64,000 nt of DNA from Stichopus chloronotus (GCA_021234535.1 CM037840.1:21073059-21137058); one strand, 5' to 3'; shown: positions 1 to 12,839, counted from the first letter of the stretch. Program-made: numbers and translations. Notes: generated by a model not told the origin, from the letters alone.

Positions 1-764
1 ATAACCACCAGAAAATTTTGCAAAATCGGTACACACAGTTTTGCCAAAGGCATTGACGGCTGCCTACCTTAGTACCTAGCAATCGTTAAAACTTGGGTTC
101 ATAATGCTCCAACGAATGTTAACCTTCATAAAATTTTTAACCTTCTTTTGTTGCAGTAAACACGCTCAAAATTTCATAACAGTTACACAGCAACTGATGG
201 CTACGGGTTATTATGAAATTGAATTACTGAAATGCTTTGACAGGGTTTGATATTTCAAATAACTTTGAAATGTTTATTCTCAGATGCAATTTACGACAAT
301 GAACAACTCCCTGGCCCTGCAACAAGTCAGTCGCTACTTTACGGGACGTCCTGACAATTGAAATGCACTTGCAGCCAGTTTCCCACATTGACTCACAGTG
401 ACATCAGCTTTTGGAGCAAAAATTTCTTGGCAAACTTCCGACAACATTACTCAAGAAACAGTGATTAAGTAGCAACCTGCAAGGCAGCAAACTGCAAAGG
501 AATAGACATTGTGTTGCAGCAACAAACATTGGGCATTTCTTTTCTAGTAATCAGTCAGAGATATATAGTAATAAGAATGGATTACCGTCAATACAGCATA
601 CCGATATTTTCAGTATGTACCTATATTTTTGTACATGCAGAGCTTACTTTCAACCTGCCTCACTGGTAAATCTCTTTGATTTGTATTCAAAGATGAATGG
701 CACAACAGAATTGATACAGGGCAAGTGGCCATAGCTATTGGGAAGGCTCTCTGGGTTTACTTAC

Positions 765-937
765 ATCAGCTTGAATACGTTCCCATTCCTGCTGGCATTC
801 ATCGGCTGTGAACTGGTTGAAGCACACGTTATCCCAGTTCACCTTTGATATCGTAGACTTATAAGAATGGGTGTCTCGCTTAGGAATCTGAGCCCTCAAA
901 TTATTCAACAGGGTGAGTCTTTCATCCATCTTGAAGT
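765..937 (-). CDS. ubtf: UBF-like gene, coding exon 3
   Basis: The acceptor ...ttttgcag is followed by 57 complete codons, then the donor GTAAGT at 764-759. This exon carries all the recognisable UBF similarity. The exon ends in phase 0 just before the region that leads into HMG box 1 in vertebrate UBF. Confidence 0.7.
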
Positions 938-3900
938 CTGCAAAAGAGAGACAAACCATCACCTTAAAAACTGCAAATCAGGAGGAAATACTACATAGTG
1001 TATACATACATTGTGGTAAAAACAATACTGTACTGCACATGCAAACACAATTCACCATGACAAATTTAAAAAAATATCAAAAGACGTGTTTATTTCAATC
1101 AAGCCTGGATGTTTCTTCAAAAGCTAATCATTTCTCATCTTCACCTTCTTTCTTGTTTTATACTTTTTATATTTCTTCCTTTGGGTTTAGTTTGTGCTTA
1201 GAACTGCTCCACATACTGATCATTGGGTGTAGACTTTTAAATAAATTTTTCTTGAATATCATATGACATGAATTTTAGACAACCTCTCTCCAACAATACT
1301 ACAGTACTCACACTAACCTATTCACAGATTATTGCAATGTCAATGCAAAAGTACTGAAATAAAATATTCAGTATCTGAGCTACTCATGAACGCCAGGTAA
1401 GCAAACTTTACCAATGCAGACTGTTACTGTCTGACTGACCTCTCCATACTGACATTGCCACTGCTTGAGCTCATCATACTAAATAGAGTGGGTCTCTCAT
1501 TTAGATTATCAATGTCTGAGTTACTCACCATAAATGGTTCCTACACAGATTGTTGGTATCTGACCTACTAAGACCCCGTAATGTATTAAGTGGGTCACAG
1601 GTGGGTCGAATGCAACCTAATTATTTTGTGACATCACATGGACAGACAGCTTTTATCAGACTATGTGTGTCCAATGAAAGCTGTCGATGTAACATCACAA
1701 AATACAGTAATTAGTATATATTCTGTTAATGTTTATGTGATCATACAAATCATATATATTCCCACAGAGTGGCAATTTCTGGTTCCTTCCGACTAGAGAT
1801 GGAGGAGATTTTAACTACAAACTAAAAAAATCGGACAGTAATGCAATCCGAAATCTCTGTTGCGAAACAGCTTTCGGCATTTAAGAAAGGGGGACTTGGC
1901 TAAGATTTTCAGTGTCTGTGAGCTGCTCATACCATAGTCCCACTCATACCATAGTCAAGTGGGCCTTCCTTTGAGATTATCAGTATACCTACTCATACCA
2001 CAGCAAAGTGGGTCTCCCATTGAGATTGTTATTACTCTTTCTGTCCCACTCACACCATAGTTAAGTGGACGTTCTTTTGAGATTATCAATACACCTACTC
2101 ATACCATACAGTAGCTATAGTAAGTGGGTCTCCTACTGAGAGATTAACTATATGAGCTTCTAGAAAAGGAGATCCACAACTATATGAAAACTGGGTCAGT
2201 CTCCTTTTGAAATTGCCAATGTATTTGTCCCACTATTACCACTGGTATAAAGTGGGTCACCTTGTGAGATTACAAATACCTGGGCGACTCATGCCTGGGT
2301 TTCCTGTCAAGATTGCCAGTCTCTGGGCTACTCATACGCTGTACAAACTGTTATTAGAGATATGACCCACTAATACCACCCACTGAGTCTCCTAACTGCT
2401 TATTTCAGTCTCCTCTATCGAGACTGTCAGCAAATAGGAATATTAATGAGATCTGAAATCTGTATCAGACCCACTAATAGCACAACCGATCCATACACAC
2501 TTTGTGTACCCCTATGCCTGTGTGTTATAACATGATCATATGTGTTAAACCCAGGTGCTTCAAAATGCTACCTGCATTAAAACATGGTAAACAAGCAAGA
2601 TTTCGTTGTGAGCTACCTTGAAGATTCAACGCAGGGGCTTATAAAAGCAGAAAAATCGCAACCTGTGTTGGCGTGTGATAACACAGAGCATTAAATATAC
2701 TTATTGCACTAGCCAGTGGAAGCACAGAAGCTATAAGTATGTTGCGGTATGGGTGAATACCAACATTATATGAGTGTTGAGTCACACACAGTCAACTTGA
2801 GTCCATGCGACACAGTCGTTTCCTTGCACATCTTCAGCAAGTAATAAAAAATTTCAGAAATGAGGCAAGTACAATGTAAATCAATACCCACCAACTTTGG
2901 AGACTTTCGTAGCCGTGGCATTGTCATCTTCACTCGGGTGACTTCTCTTACGACCTGTGTGTGAATTATCAAAAAACTGACAAATTAGCAGGGCTAGTAC
3001 AGAAGTTTGGTGAACTCTATGTGGAGTGGGTTTGCCTTCAATTTTATCAACTGATGTAGCAGCCGGAGAAAATGTGAAGTGGTGTACTCACATGTGCAAA
3101 GCTTATAAAAGATATCAGTCACTGTCAAACATATGAGTTTGAGAACCAAACATATACCTCTAACCGATTGTGATGAAGTGGTAATATTTACTGTCTCTGA
3201 GTGAATGCTTTAATTCAGGTGCCCAGTAGTCTGTACAATGTTTTTGGAGGATGCCTGCCCCTATTTAAGTGAAAATTACCTCCCCCCCAGGAAAGAAAAA
3301 CTGCCTCCTCAAAAGTACTGCGAAGCAAGAAAAAAAAAAGCAAAAGGCTCTTGGAATGTCATATGAGTATATTATAACACATGTGTATGACAAGTACAGT
3401 ACATGATAAATTACAGAACTCTCCTTGAAACATGTTAATATTTAAATTTTGGCCCAAATGGCCTTCTATCTCTTAAAACAATAGGTGCAATGATTGACAG
3501 AAATCATCTATTCCATAAGGGCATGCACATGCTAAGTTTGAGATCTTCCTCACAGTTACCCTTCTTGAGTTACTCTTCATGAGTTACCGTTCTTGAGTTA
3601 CCCTTCTTGAGATATATTGTTTACAGGAATTTGACTTGCGGTGGCCTCAAAAGACCTTCGACCTCCAACACATGGACTCACTATGAACAATTTGCATGCT
3701 AGGTATGAGATTCCCCAAAAATACCTTTCTTCAGATAAAGTGTTTACAAGACTTTCACAGTTTGCTTAGGAGAGCTCTGTTGACCTCAAATGACCTCCAT
3801 TCCCTTCCAAAGTCAATAGGGATTATCTCCTCAGTATGGTTAACCTACACATCCAAAAGTCAGATTACTAAAAGTTAGCCTTCTGGAAATCTTTTTTTAA

Positions 3901-6581
3901 CAACATTTTCACACTTTGGCCTCTGGTGACCTCAAATAACCTTTGACCTTCACCAAAATCAATAGAGATCATCGCCTAAGCATGGCCAACCTACATACCA
4001 ATATGAGATCAGCCAAGGTTACCCTTTTGGATATATACTGTATCTTATTTACCATGTTTTCAAAGTTTGATCTCTCGTTACCTCAAATGGTATTTGACCT
4101 TGACCAAAAACAAGAGAGATCATCTATGCAGTATGGCCAACTAACACACTAAGTATGAGATCAGTCAGGGTTACCCTTCTTGAGATATTGTTTAAAAGCT
4201 TTTTACGTTTTGACCTCCAGTTAACTCAAATGTTTGACCTCCATCGAAGTCAATAGGGATCATCTACTCAGTGTGGCCAACCCACACACCAAGTATGACA
4301 TCAGTCATGGTTACCTTTCCTGACGCACCTAGTTTACAACTTTTTCACATTTTGCCCTCTGTGACCTCAAATGACCTTTGATCTACATCAAAATCACTAA
4401 GTATTATCCACTAAGCATGTCTAACCCACATTAACTGACTTCACCCAAGTACATGATCAGTCAAGGCTATCCTTCTTGAGATACTGTGTTTACAAGATTT
4501 TTAGTTTCCTCGCAGGTTACCTCAAATGACATTTGATCTCTACCAAAAATATTAAGGTACAGTATCATCTGTTAAGTATGGCCAACTCACAGAAAGTAAG
4601 AGATCAGTCAAAGTTACCCTTCTGAAGAAATTGTTGGTTTTCAGTTTAACCTTTGGTGACCTAAAATGACATGTGAACTCCACCAAAAACAAGAGGGATC
4701 ATCTAGTCAGGATGGTTTACCCAGACACCAAGTATGACATCAGTCAAGGTTACCCATCTGGAGGAAATGTGTTTAGGTTTTTGCAGTTCGACCCCTGGTG
4801 CCCTCAAATACATGGGCAATATGGGCTACTGTTGTTTTAAATGCAGCAAGAAATTGTCTCTAAGATGCACTATTTTGCATCATGTAGCATCTCCAATTCA
4901 TTGACCCCCCTCCTATTAACCAATCCCGACAATCACCTACATACTTTTCGCCCTCCTTGACCCACCACTTCTTGAAAATCTGTAGAGAACAAATGCGTTT
5001 TTTCTCTATAAAAATGGCATATAGCCAACTGGAAAATATTTTAGATGGTTTGGGAGGCAAGGGTGACCCTCCTTCTAAGAAGAATACAGGGTAATGTACA
5101 TTCTTGAGTTAAGTATTAGTAATTAATGCAGTTTGGGGGATCATTGTTTTATTTTTACAATGTCGTCATTACATCTAAAATGACCGTGTGAATAATCCTT
5201 TAGACTTCTGATGCATAGATTCTCTATGCTTCACTTTCTTAGATTTTAAGAATTTTGAGACTGACTTTATACCTTTTTCTTGCTTTGATGAGGTAGCCAA
5301 AGGTTCTTCCACTTGTTTCGTAGTTTTCTCTATGAAGAGGTAAGAGAGCTGTAGGCTAATAATTGGGAGTTTTGAACCACTCTACTTGTGGCTACATTTT
5401 GAAGTACTGTATGTCTACCATCTGGTCAGCAAAGTCATAATGGGTGTGGTATATATCTATTAGGCATAAGGTTGCTTTTTCTCTTCATTGTTCTGGTATA
5501 GAGACTCATACACCATACTGACAGCACTAATTTTTCTGTACTGTTAATGCTTCAAATGTGATCCAACTCTCCCACAATATGTCAATCAAGTGCATGCCCC
5601 CTCCCCCCCCCCAAAAAAGAAAAATTCCTGGATCCGCAAATTGCCGGAGAGTAGTCTTATATTGCATGGCAATAGAAGGATTTTCTTCACCCAGTGGGAG
5701 AGCTATTAAAGAACCTCTCATGCAATGGCTTACATGTGGTCTCAATTTTCAGAAAATTTCATGGTTTTAACTTTGGCCAACCACTTCACTACTTTAATTT
5801 AACTATATGAGAAAATTTTGTAGTAGTATCATTGTATGTAAGGTACATATACTTAATGTACATAGTATTAATCAGATCAAAGCAATCTGTTCAATCCCCC
5901 CATCTTTTGCCAATAGTATATGGTTCCACATAAAATCACACACCTCAGGATTTGATCGATGACTAAATCCAAAGCACTCATTTTCATGGTGTTTTTGCAC
6001 AAGCAGTACCTCATAAATGTAATTATATGAAAAGATTTACTGTGCTGTACCGTCTCATTCTAAAATCGAGGAAAACGTGAACCCCATATTTCTGCTGATA
6101 GACATATTTTTATGCACTTACATTGACACATGGTAACTTTTGGAGCATAAGCGAAGTCAAATGGCAGCACTATAGCTATAAGGTATATGTATCACGTAAA
6201 CTTGTCTAGAAGGTGGATCATCATTTTGGAGACATGCTGGTATTTTGAGGTGTATTTTGGGTCGTTTTGTTGAAGTGGCATTTCAACTTAGGATGCAAAG
6301 CCTAGCCTATTGGAAAAGATGGAGAAACCATATCAAAGAACCAGAGGTGTAACAGTCTCCATTAGCAACATACTATGTCTAAGAAATTATGTAATTCTGC
6401 TTTCAATAAAATAGGTTACGTTGTCTGAAGCACTGTAATAGTTTCAGCAGTAGCTAGGGGTACCTCATTCTAGGGGATACATGTGTCATTCTAGGTGTAC
6501 TAAGTTACCGTATAAATTACAGTTATAATCTGTTGGCAAACTCAATGGCACACACATAATACCCCAATCTACACATATCCC

Positions 6582-6634
<53 letters not shown>

Positions 6635-8065
6635 TACACTCATCCCATGCACATGTCCCACATGGTTACCATAACCATGTGCATGAGGCTCGTGGAAATG
6701 AGGCTGAGGATGGTCGAAACATCCAGCAAAGGTTGATCGAAACGTCGAAGATATTCTCTCAGGAGGTTGGTTGGACAAGATAGCTATTTGAGATGTCTGC
6801 TTCCAGCACTGGCACTTTTGGCAGTGGCCATGCAGGGGATCAGCCCCCACCACATTTCAGAGATATTTTTTTGTAATCATGGAAACCATGTGCAAATTAA
6901 GCTAGGGCCTATAGGTTTCTGTGGGGGTCCACAGTTTAGTTGCACAAATCCTAGAAATTGGAGTTTCTTGACACAAAATTTTCCCACTTTACAACGCATG
7001 CAAACCCAAACTCAGATAGGGCCTAGGCCTATACATACCACAGACACACGGTGACTGCATGGCACCCCAGCTCTTACCTAACAAGTTTGACTCATTCTCC
7101 ACCACCCGTTACTTTCAGAACCCGGTGCTGCCCCTGGCTTCTGGGCTGATCAGCCACTCTTTTGTCAGTTATTGTCATGTCAATTTTGATGGGCCTGGTC
7201 TAGGCCTAACATAGGCTGCTTAAGTTAATGACTTCCTAATTCAATTAATTCCTAGCCGTTAGCCTGCCCTTAGGCCCAAGCCTGGGGCTGTTCCTATAGT
7301 TCTTCTGTTTTTTGACATGCCTTTCGGCGCGGCCTTCATAACGTTACAAGTTAGGTCAGGTAGGCTACCTTGCAATGCAAGTAGGCCTACTTCACTAACA
7401 GCGGAACTGAGTTAGGCAAGCACTTTATCAGTTTCAAACTTAGCAGTGAATCGGGCATCAGTTTTTCGTAAACATATAGTCCATAGCTTCCGGGCATATT
7501 ATGAGGCTAGGTTTATAGGCCGATCGCGATCCGCCGGCCTACGTAACGGTCAATGCAAACTCTCGCAAGTACAAATTCAATATTACAGATAGAACAAGGA
7601 TATTCATTACACACGGAAAGTTAGGCCTACAATATTTCTTGTAGGCGTAGGCTAGTTAACATTTCAATTCACCTAAGCCTACAGCGGATTCCTTTGCTCA
7701 CGAAGTTGCACTGTTGCAGTAACTTACGCCTAAGCCCACTAACAAATGATAACACGTACATACCAGGCAACACACGTACAGGTACACTGGCATGCGGATG
7801 CGCTTGTGTAAACCGACCGTTGGGCATGTGCGACTCGATCAGCACTACGCCATCTTTGTGCAGAACACGCGGTTGCTTCACACGTCATTTTCGGGGAGAG
7901 TTTTTTCCCAAATGCAGAACTATTCCACCTTAACTATCACTTAAAACTACACAAAAAGGCAGATCAATGTCTCCGAAGTAGGATTGACCATGTGAATATG
8001 TAATAAGCCTCTCGATTACAGTATTTAGTGACGATCATTTCGGACTTACCGTGAGACTCTGCCAT
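765..8065 (-). CDS. ubtf: UBF-like HMG-box factor, N-terminal exons (partial)
   Basis: Three coding exons on the minus strand: 8050-8065, 2892-2954 and 765-937; the gene continues beyond base 1. Both visible introns are phase 1 with GT/AG borders, and the joined frame stays open for 84 residues. The first exon encodes MAESH plus one base, the second a basic/acidic linker (RKRSHPSEDD...), and the third a segment matching the N-terminal region of metazoan UBF ahead of HMG box 1. Family-typical positions include ERLTLL, a lysine/threonine patch, VNWDNV, an F.QFTADEC cluster and EWERIQADV. UBF binds rDNA promoters and enhancers in the nucleolus and helps recruit SL1 and RNA polymerase I; this N-terminal segment contributes to dimerisation. 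No HMG box itself lies in the window. The start ATG sits in a caaaATGG context. The family call rests on one exon, so a UBF-related paralogue is possible. Confidence 0.66.
1440..2480. repeat. Degenerate tandem repeat, ~75-100 bp period
   Basis: The unit contains 'actcataccatag', then 'aagtgggtctcc', then 'ttgagattatcag'. It recurs about ten times with substitutions and length changes, best preserved at 1915-2160. It lies in the UBF-like gene's intron between coding exons 2 and 3. No open frame runs through it. Confidence 0.75.
1622..1710. repeat. Imperfect inverted repeat (MITE-like hairpin)
   Basis: A left arm starting tattttgtgacatcacat and containing gacagcttt is mirrored by a right arm with aaagctgtcgatgt and ending catcacaaaata. 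Arms are about 35-40 bases with a short centre. It may be a small foldback element; no clear target-site duplication was identified. Confidence 0.5.
2892..2954 (-). CDS. ubtf: UBF-like gene, coding exon 2 (63 nt)
   Basis: A pyrimidine/CA-rich acceptor (...cacacag) precedes the exon and a gtgggt donor follows it. The exon starts and ends in phase 1, so it could be skipped without breaking the frame. It encodes 20 charged residues with an RKR cluster that could serve as a nuclear localisation signal, plus a DD/KVSK stretch. It has no strong homology of its own; support comes from splice phase and charge composition. Confidence 0.5.
3480..4830 (+). repeat. Tandem array, ~150 bp unit (TGACCT family), about nine copies
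   Basis: Each unit carries 'agtatgagatcagtcaaggttaccc', then 'ttgagatattgtttac', then 'tgacctcaaatgacctttgacctcc', then 'caatagggatcatct'. Anchors near 3536, 3700, 3857, 4003, 4153, 4292, 4451, 4598 and 4733 give spacings of 135-164 bases. The same family is inverted at 36.24-36.66 kb and as a fragment near 14.0-14.13 kb. Units include TGACCT hexamers in DR1-like arrangement. It lies in the first intron of the UBF-like gene. Confidence 0.85.
6584..6631. repeat. (TA)n microsatellite
   Basis: About 24 uninterrupted AT dinucleotides. The sequence just to the right (6640-6800) has several cgaaac motifs that may belong to a decayed retroelement. Confidence 0.95.
8050..8065 (-). CDS. ubtf: UBF-like gene, coding exon 1
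   Basis: The sequence encodes ATG plus four codons (MAESH) and one further base. It is followed directly by a consensus donor (GTAAGT, 8049-8044). The split codon joins in frame to exon 2. Confidence 0.6.
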
Positions 8066-8260
8066 TTTGAAGCTCTCCTGCGTGTGCAGTTGATATCCCT
8101 GAATTCTGCCCGGGAGACCCGGCGAGATGTCACCATTCAACTACGTTAGGGCACAGCGGACCAATCAACAAGAAGCGCGAGAGTTGAATACAATCAAGTC
8201 AAAATACACCACTAACTCGACTATAACCTGGAACTTGATCATACAAATTAAATGCCTTTT
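8066..8260 (-). promoter_or_regulatory. Probable promoter/5' UTR of the UBF-like gene
   Basis: CpG dinucleotides are denser here than in the surroundings (cccggg, ggcgag, agcgcgag). A CCAAT box lies at 8161-8165, about 95 bases upstream of the start codon. No TATA element is evident, as expected for a housekeeping gene. The transcription start cannot be fixed from sequence. Confidence 0.4.
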
Positions 8261-9104
8261 TTAAAACTTGTTTAAAGCAGATCCACATTAATTTGCTTAG
8301 ACGAAATGATTGGGGGATAAATTTCCCCATGACACTTCCTTGGTTGTTCCCTCTTAGAGCAACATGTGCAGACGACGACAGTCAGCAGAGGTTGACGGCC
8401 CTCGCCCGGCAGCCATGCATCATCAGCGCTGGTGCGGAGCATGCATGAAGCAAAGACGTCTGCTTTCATCAAGTTTCGCGCCTTCCCCCATTGAATCTGG
8501 AGAGTGGTTGAGCCTTATGTCAACAGTCAAATTACACTTCACCTTGTCTTATGAACTCACAGAAAAAAAACCTACCTGTGAAGCTACTCTGTTGTGTCTA
8601 ATTGAAATTTGCTCAGCTAGAACAAGTTTATTCCACGCCCGATGGGGATGAAGAACGTTTTTCCCCTTAAATGGTTTAGTGTAGAGTATGTTACGATAGC
8701 AACGCACGCATGCGCATATTTGTGAAATACATGTTCGCACTTTTTAATGGTGGAAAGTTTGTGAGATGACTTTACGCTGCCTGCATGGAGCTGACTTAGT
8801 GAAACCGATTGACGTCACAGAATCGGAGCTCATGTTTTACCATTCAGTGGTAACTCAATTGCTTGTGGAGATATTTAAAAATATCGACACAAAATTCGTT
8901 GTTGGTAATATATTCTTCCCATTTTCAGGGCCGTAGCTAGGGTCACATCTTTAGGGATGAGAAGGTCAAAAGCTCCGACTGGCTGGTGTTTTATTCCAAC
9001 TATGTGGGGACCCCAGCCCGATAGTTCCAGACACTAGGAATACTTTATCAGGGGGAAGTGACGTTTAAAGGGGTGTAGTCTTCACAATAAAGCACATTAC
9101 CAGG

Positions 9105-10480
9105 CCCGGCGAAACAGGACTAAGCGGAGCGCCACCATTAGTTGGCATATATGGCATACAATTGGTTGAGGATATAAGAAAATGTTGGTTTTTTCAAACC
9201 CCCGGATGGCAGGAAACGGCACTTTGCGGGTGTACTTGAACTGCATGTAACCAGTCATATGGATATCCTGTTTTGCAGTTCCTTAAGAAATATAAATTTG
9301 ATATAATATAATAATAATAATTTAATATAAATGAATAATGGTAATACATATCAGGTGGTTTGAGGTGGGACAAGAATCGTCATGAATTAAGCATCCTCTT
9401 TCCATTTTTTTTCTTCGAGAACTTGGTAAATATTTGTATATATATATGTGACTGAACACATAGTAACACCGACTTCTAGATTTTTTGAAGGAGGGTGGAG
9501 GGGGGGGGGGGTGCAGGAATGGTCTGAATTATGTTTTTTACTTATTAGCGAAATTACTATCTAAGCGTAGCGCCGCATTGGTCTGCGCGGAACGAACAAG
9601 AAAATTTAAGCTGCAGATGGCAGGAAACGGCACTTCCTGGTGTGCTTGAGTTGAATGTACCTAGCGTTGAAATATGGATATCATGTCTGCAATTCCTCAA
9701 CTCATGTGAAAAGGAAAATCTGTTACAAGTGGCATATTATGTTTATTGATGGTAGGACAAGAATCATGACTGGCGCATTCTCTTCTTTTATCTTTTTTTT
9801 CTTTTGAGTACCGTACTTTACAAATACTTTTTTTCAACACATTGGCACATCGGTGCCTAAAATTTTTTTTCGGCCGGGGATTGTTTCCCCGAATCATGTC
9901 TGTGACTAACTAGCGGGATAACTGTCTAAGCGCCACCATTGGTTGGCGCGAGGGGTAGAAGAAAATTTTGGCTTTTCAAGACCTCCAGATGGCAGGAAAC
10001 GGCACTCTCCGGCACTCTCCTTTAAATATGGATATCATGTCTGCAATTAATCAATTCATGTGAAATGAAAAATCAATCTATTAAAAGTGGTAATACATAT
10101 CATTGTTTTTGAGGTGATACAAGAACCATAATGAGCTAAGCATCCTCTTCCATTTTTTTTTTTTCAATTCGTGACAAATACTTTTTTGATGAACACATGG
10201 GCGCACCGGCCCCTTGAAGTTGGGGGTGGAGACAGAGATAATTTGAACTAATAAAGTTTCGTATTATTTAAGCGGAGCGCCACCAATTGGCGCAGAGACA
10301 ACTGAAGCGTTTCAAAACCTACATGACAGGGAAGAGTACTTCCCGGGTGTACTTTTGCTGCATGTACCCAGCTTTAAAACAGGATCTTAGGTCTGCAATT
10401 TCTCAATTAACGATGAAAACATTTTTTGGCAAAATGGTAACAGTTTGGATTGATCTTATCTAGGATATATATGCTATTGT
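9105..10480 (+). repeat. Tandem array of a 350-450 bp repeat, about four units
   Basis: The shared core reads 'taagcggagcgccaccattggttggc', then 'gaaaatttt', then 'gatggcaggaaacggcact', then 'atatggatatcatgtctgcaattcctca'. A 'taatacatatca...gacaagaatc' block and a 'catcctctttccattttttt' block follow. Cores start near 9118, 9560, 9925 and 10270. The units are non-coding and diverged. Related single units occur near 12.84-13.22 kb and 18.72-18.85 kb, so this is a dispersed element that has also expanded in tandem. Confidence 0.8.
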
Positions 10481-12830
10481 CATTTCCGGAGGAGTTAATT
10501 CAATAGTTTCTACTTTCTATCTAACGATAACTGTTTTTTTTTTTTTGGAGAAGTTTTCATCTACCAGATAACCTTAGACAAAATCTGGTGCAATACTTTG
10601 CATTTATTGCAATCAATTTTCCCAAGAAATATAGTCCCAGTAAAGTTTCAACAATTTTTACTTTCTGGCGATTTTTTTTTTTATTAGTTTTCTCCCTCAG
10701 GTCACCGTACAATTGAGAGACTGCCTGCCAGTGCATTGGGAACAAATGTGTATGCATGGGTGGCCGTACAGCGGACGAAAATCAATAATCTTCTAAAGGA
10801 TATGTTGGAATTTATGGTGCCAGATCCTATTTTATGGCTCCATTATCACAAAATTACAGGTACTTTATATTCGCAGTGAACTCAGCCAACTTAATCAGGA
10901 TTCATCATCCACCTCATTGACAAAGTTACCATTTAAAGTTATCGCGTGTCACATCACGGAAAACCCAGCACAGTCTATCCGTAACCATGCAGCTACTGGA
11001 AAGTGTCAAAGAGTGACATTTCGCGGATCTGGACTGACAAGTGACGGCCAACTATTTGTTGAATAATGCAAATGGGGCTTTCTTTCTCCCATCATATCAA
11101 GATAGGTGAAGACTTTGGTTTTTCATCTCCTTGGAAATTGAAGACTTGTTAGGTATAGGATATCGAAAAGAGGCAGTTCAGTATTTCGCAAGTCTCAAAC
11201 AGTGTCTCCAAACTGTTGAGTATGCCATTTAGTGTTTCAATCCGAAAGTTTCAATCGATGCTTGCAGATGAGCATAAGCTTTCATTAACACCAAATTTTC
11301 GAAGTTAAATTTACACAATCACTTATAATCAACAACTTGGACGAGCGATTGTTCTGTACATTTTGTATGTACTGCATATAGCCTATACACACATATGCGC
11401 ACGTGTTATAGTGATGGCAGTCTTGCTATCGTTCAGTTTATTTCGTGTAAATAATCCTATAGCATACACGTAAGGGCGCGATTGATTAGTCTTGGATTTG
11501 GCGAATACCTGACTCATTTACAGATTGTTATGATACACACCTGATACCAATTGACAGAAGATAAAATTTTCCTTCTATAAGAATCAAAACTGAGTGGTTT
11601 TACAACGTCTCGATTTCATACTGGGTAATTTTACGGAGCGCTGGAAACACACTTGAAAACCTTCCCTATAAGAAAGGTCAAATTCCCACACATCATTGCA
11701 TCCCGTATTGATAATCAACAACATTTTTTATGTCTTGGGAACTAGTTACCATGATTGTAATTAGAATTAACTAATTTCTAAATTTTGAGATAGTAGACTT
11801 GGAAAATTACCTCTTTTAGCTCATTAGTATTCAAAATCCATGACGTCACGAAACATCATATAACTGAAAGAAGCTCTTTTCGAAGAGTTGCGTATTGACA
11901 GAGATAAAATTATCTTTGAATTTACGTTTTTCTTTATTTTTAAATATGCAAGGGAGGTTGTTCAAGGATGAAATTCGTGACTCAATGATCGAAATCGACA
12001 GTAAAGAAAAGCAACGGAAACAAACAGAGGAAAACATAAATTAAATTTGAAACTAACGGTTCATATTCTAAGCACATACGTAGTGGATACTACAAGTGTC
12101 ACTGGTGTATGTACTGCTCAGGTAGTCGCTTCTTTATCCGTCGGTAGCTGGAATTGCACAATTCAGTAAAACGAGGAACTGCATTTTACAAATAACCTTC
12201 AAACTCTTCACCTCATTACAGAGTCCGTGATCAGCTGAATGTATAAACTTGTATGATATCATGAGAGGATTGTCTGTCAGCTGTTTTTAGGAACTGAAAT
12301 TTCATTACCAGGATACTTCCCACTGACTTGTTCAAAGGAGCGCAAGGTAAACTTAAATGAAAACTGTCAGCCACTACATTATTGTATTTTACACTTTTTG
12401 TCGTTATCATATATAAGAACATGAAATCACATACAACAGAAACTATCATCTTATACCTACCGTTATTTCCGTAAATTTTCTGCATGAATTGTGCAACTGA
12501 CAGATGAACTAAGATTTTGGACTTGTGAAAGTTCTCACTTTTTATCTACGCACCCTCTCCCAACCACTTTCTTCTAGCAGCTCCTACTACTTGCCTAACT
12601 CCTCTACTTGTGTAATAAAAACACTGGACCAGGTTTATACAGATATGCATCTTTCGAATTTCCTGCCAATCAAAGAGCAAAACCAATTGAGAATTTTGCT
12701 CCCATAAACAACATGTAGCTTTGTTAGATGAGTGGCTGCCTTTTATTTATCTCACCCTTTGGCCGACCAGGCTCCTTTATTGTATGAAACTTTAGTGCGA
12801 CTTTTTACGGGGAAAAGAGTTTGAGGCAGT
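10480..12830. other. Non-coding interval, nothing recognised
   Basis: AT-rich single-copy-looking sequence without a convincing exon, RNA gene or element. It has one TGACGTCA palindrome at 11841-11848. Confidence 0.5.
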
Positions 12831-12839
12831 CAAAACATT

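Noticed and set aside
6569..6853. Minus-strand frame ending in alternating Tyr/Ile
   Set aside because: The tail is the (TA)n microsatellite read as protein; no homology or splice support for the rest.
8364..8651. Plus-strand gene sharing a bidirectional promoter with the UBF-like gene
   Set aside because: The frame has no recognisable domain and no downstream exons of matching phase were found; the CpG content is explained by the promoter on the minus strand.
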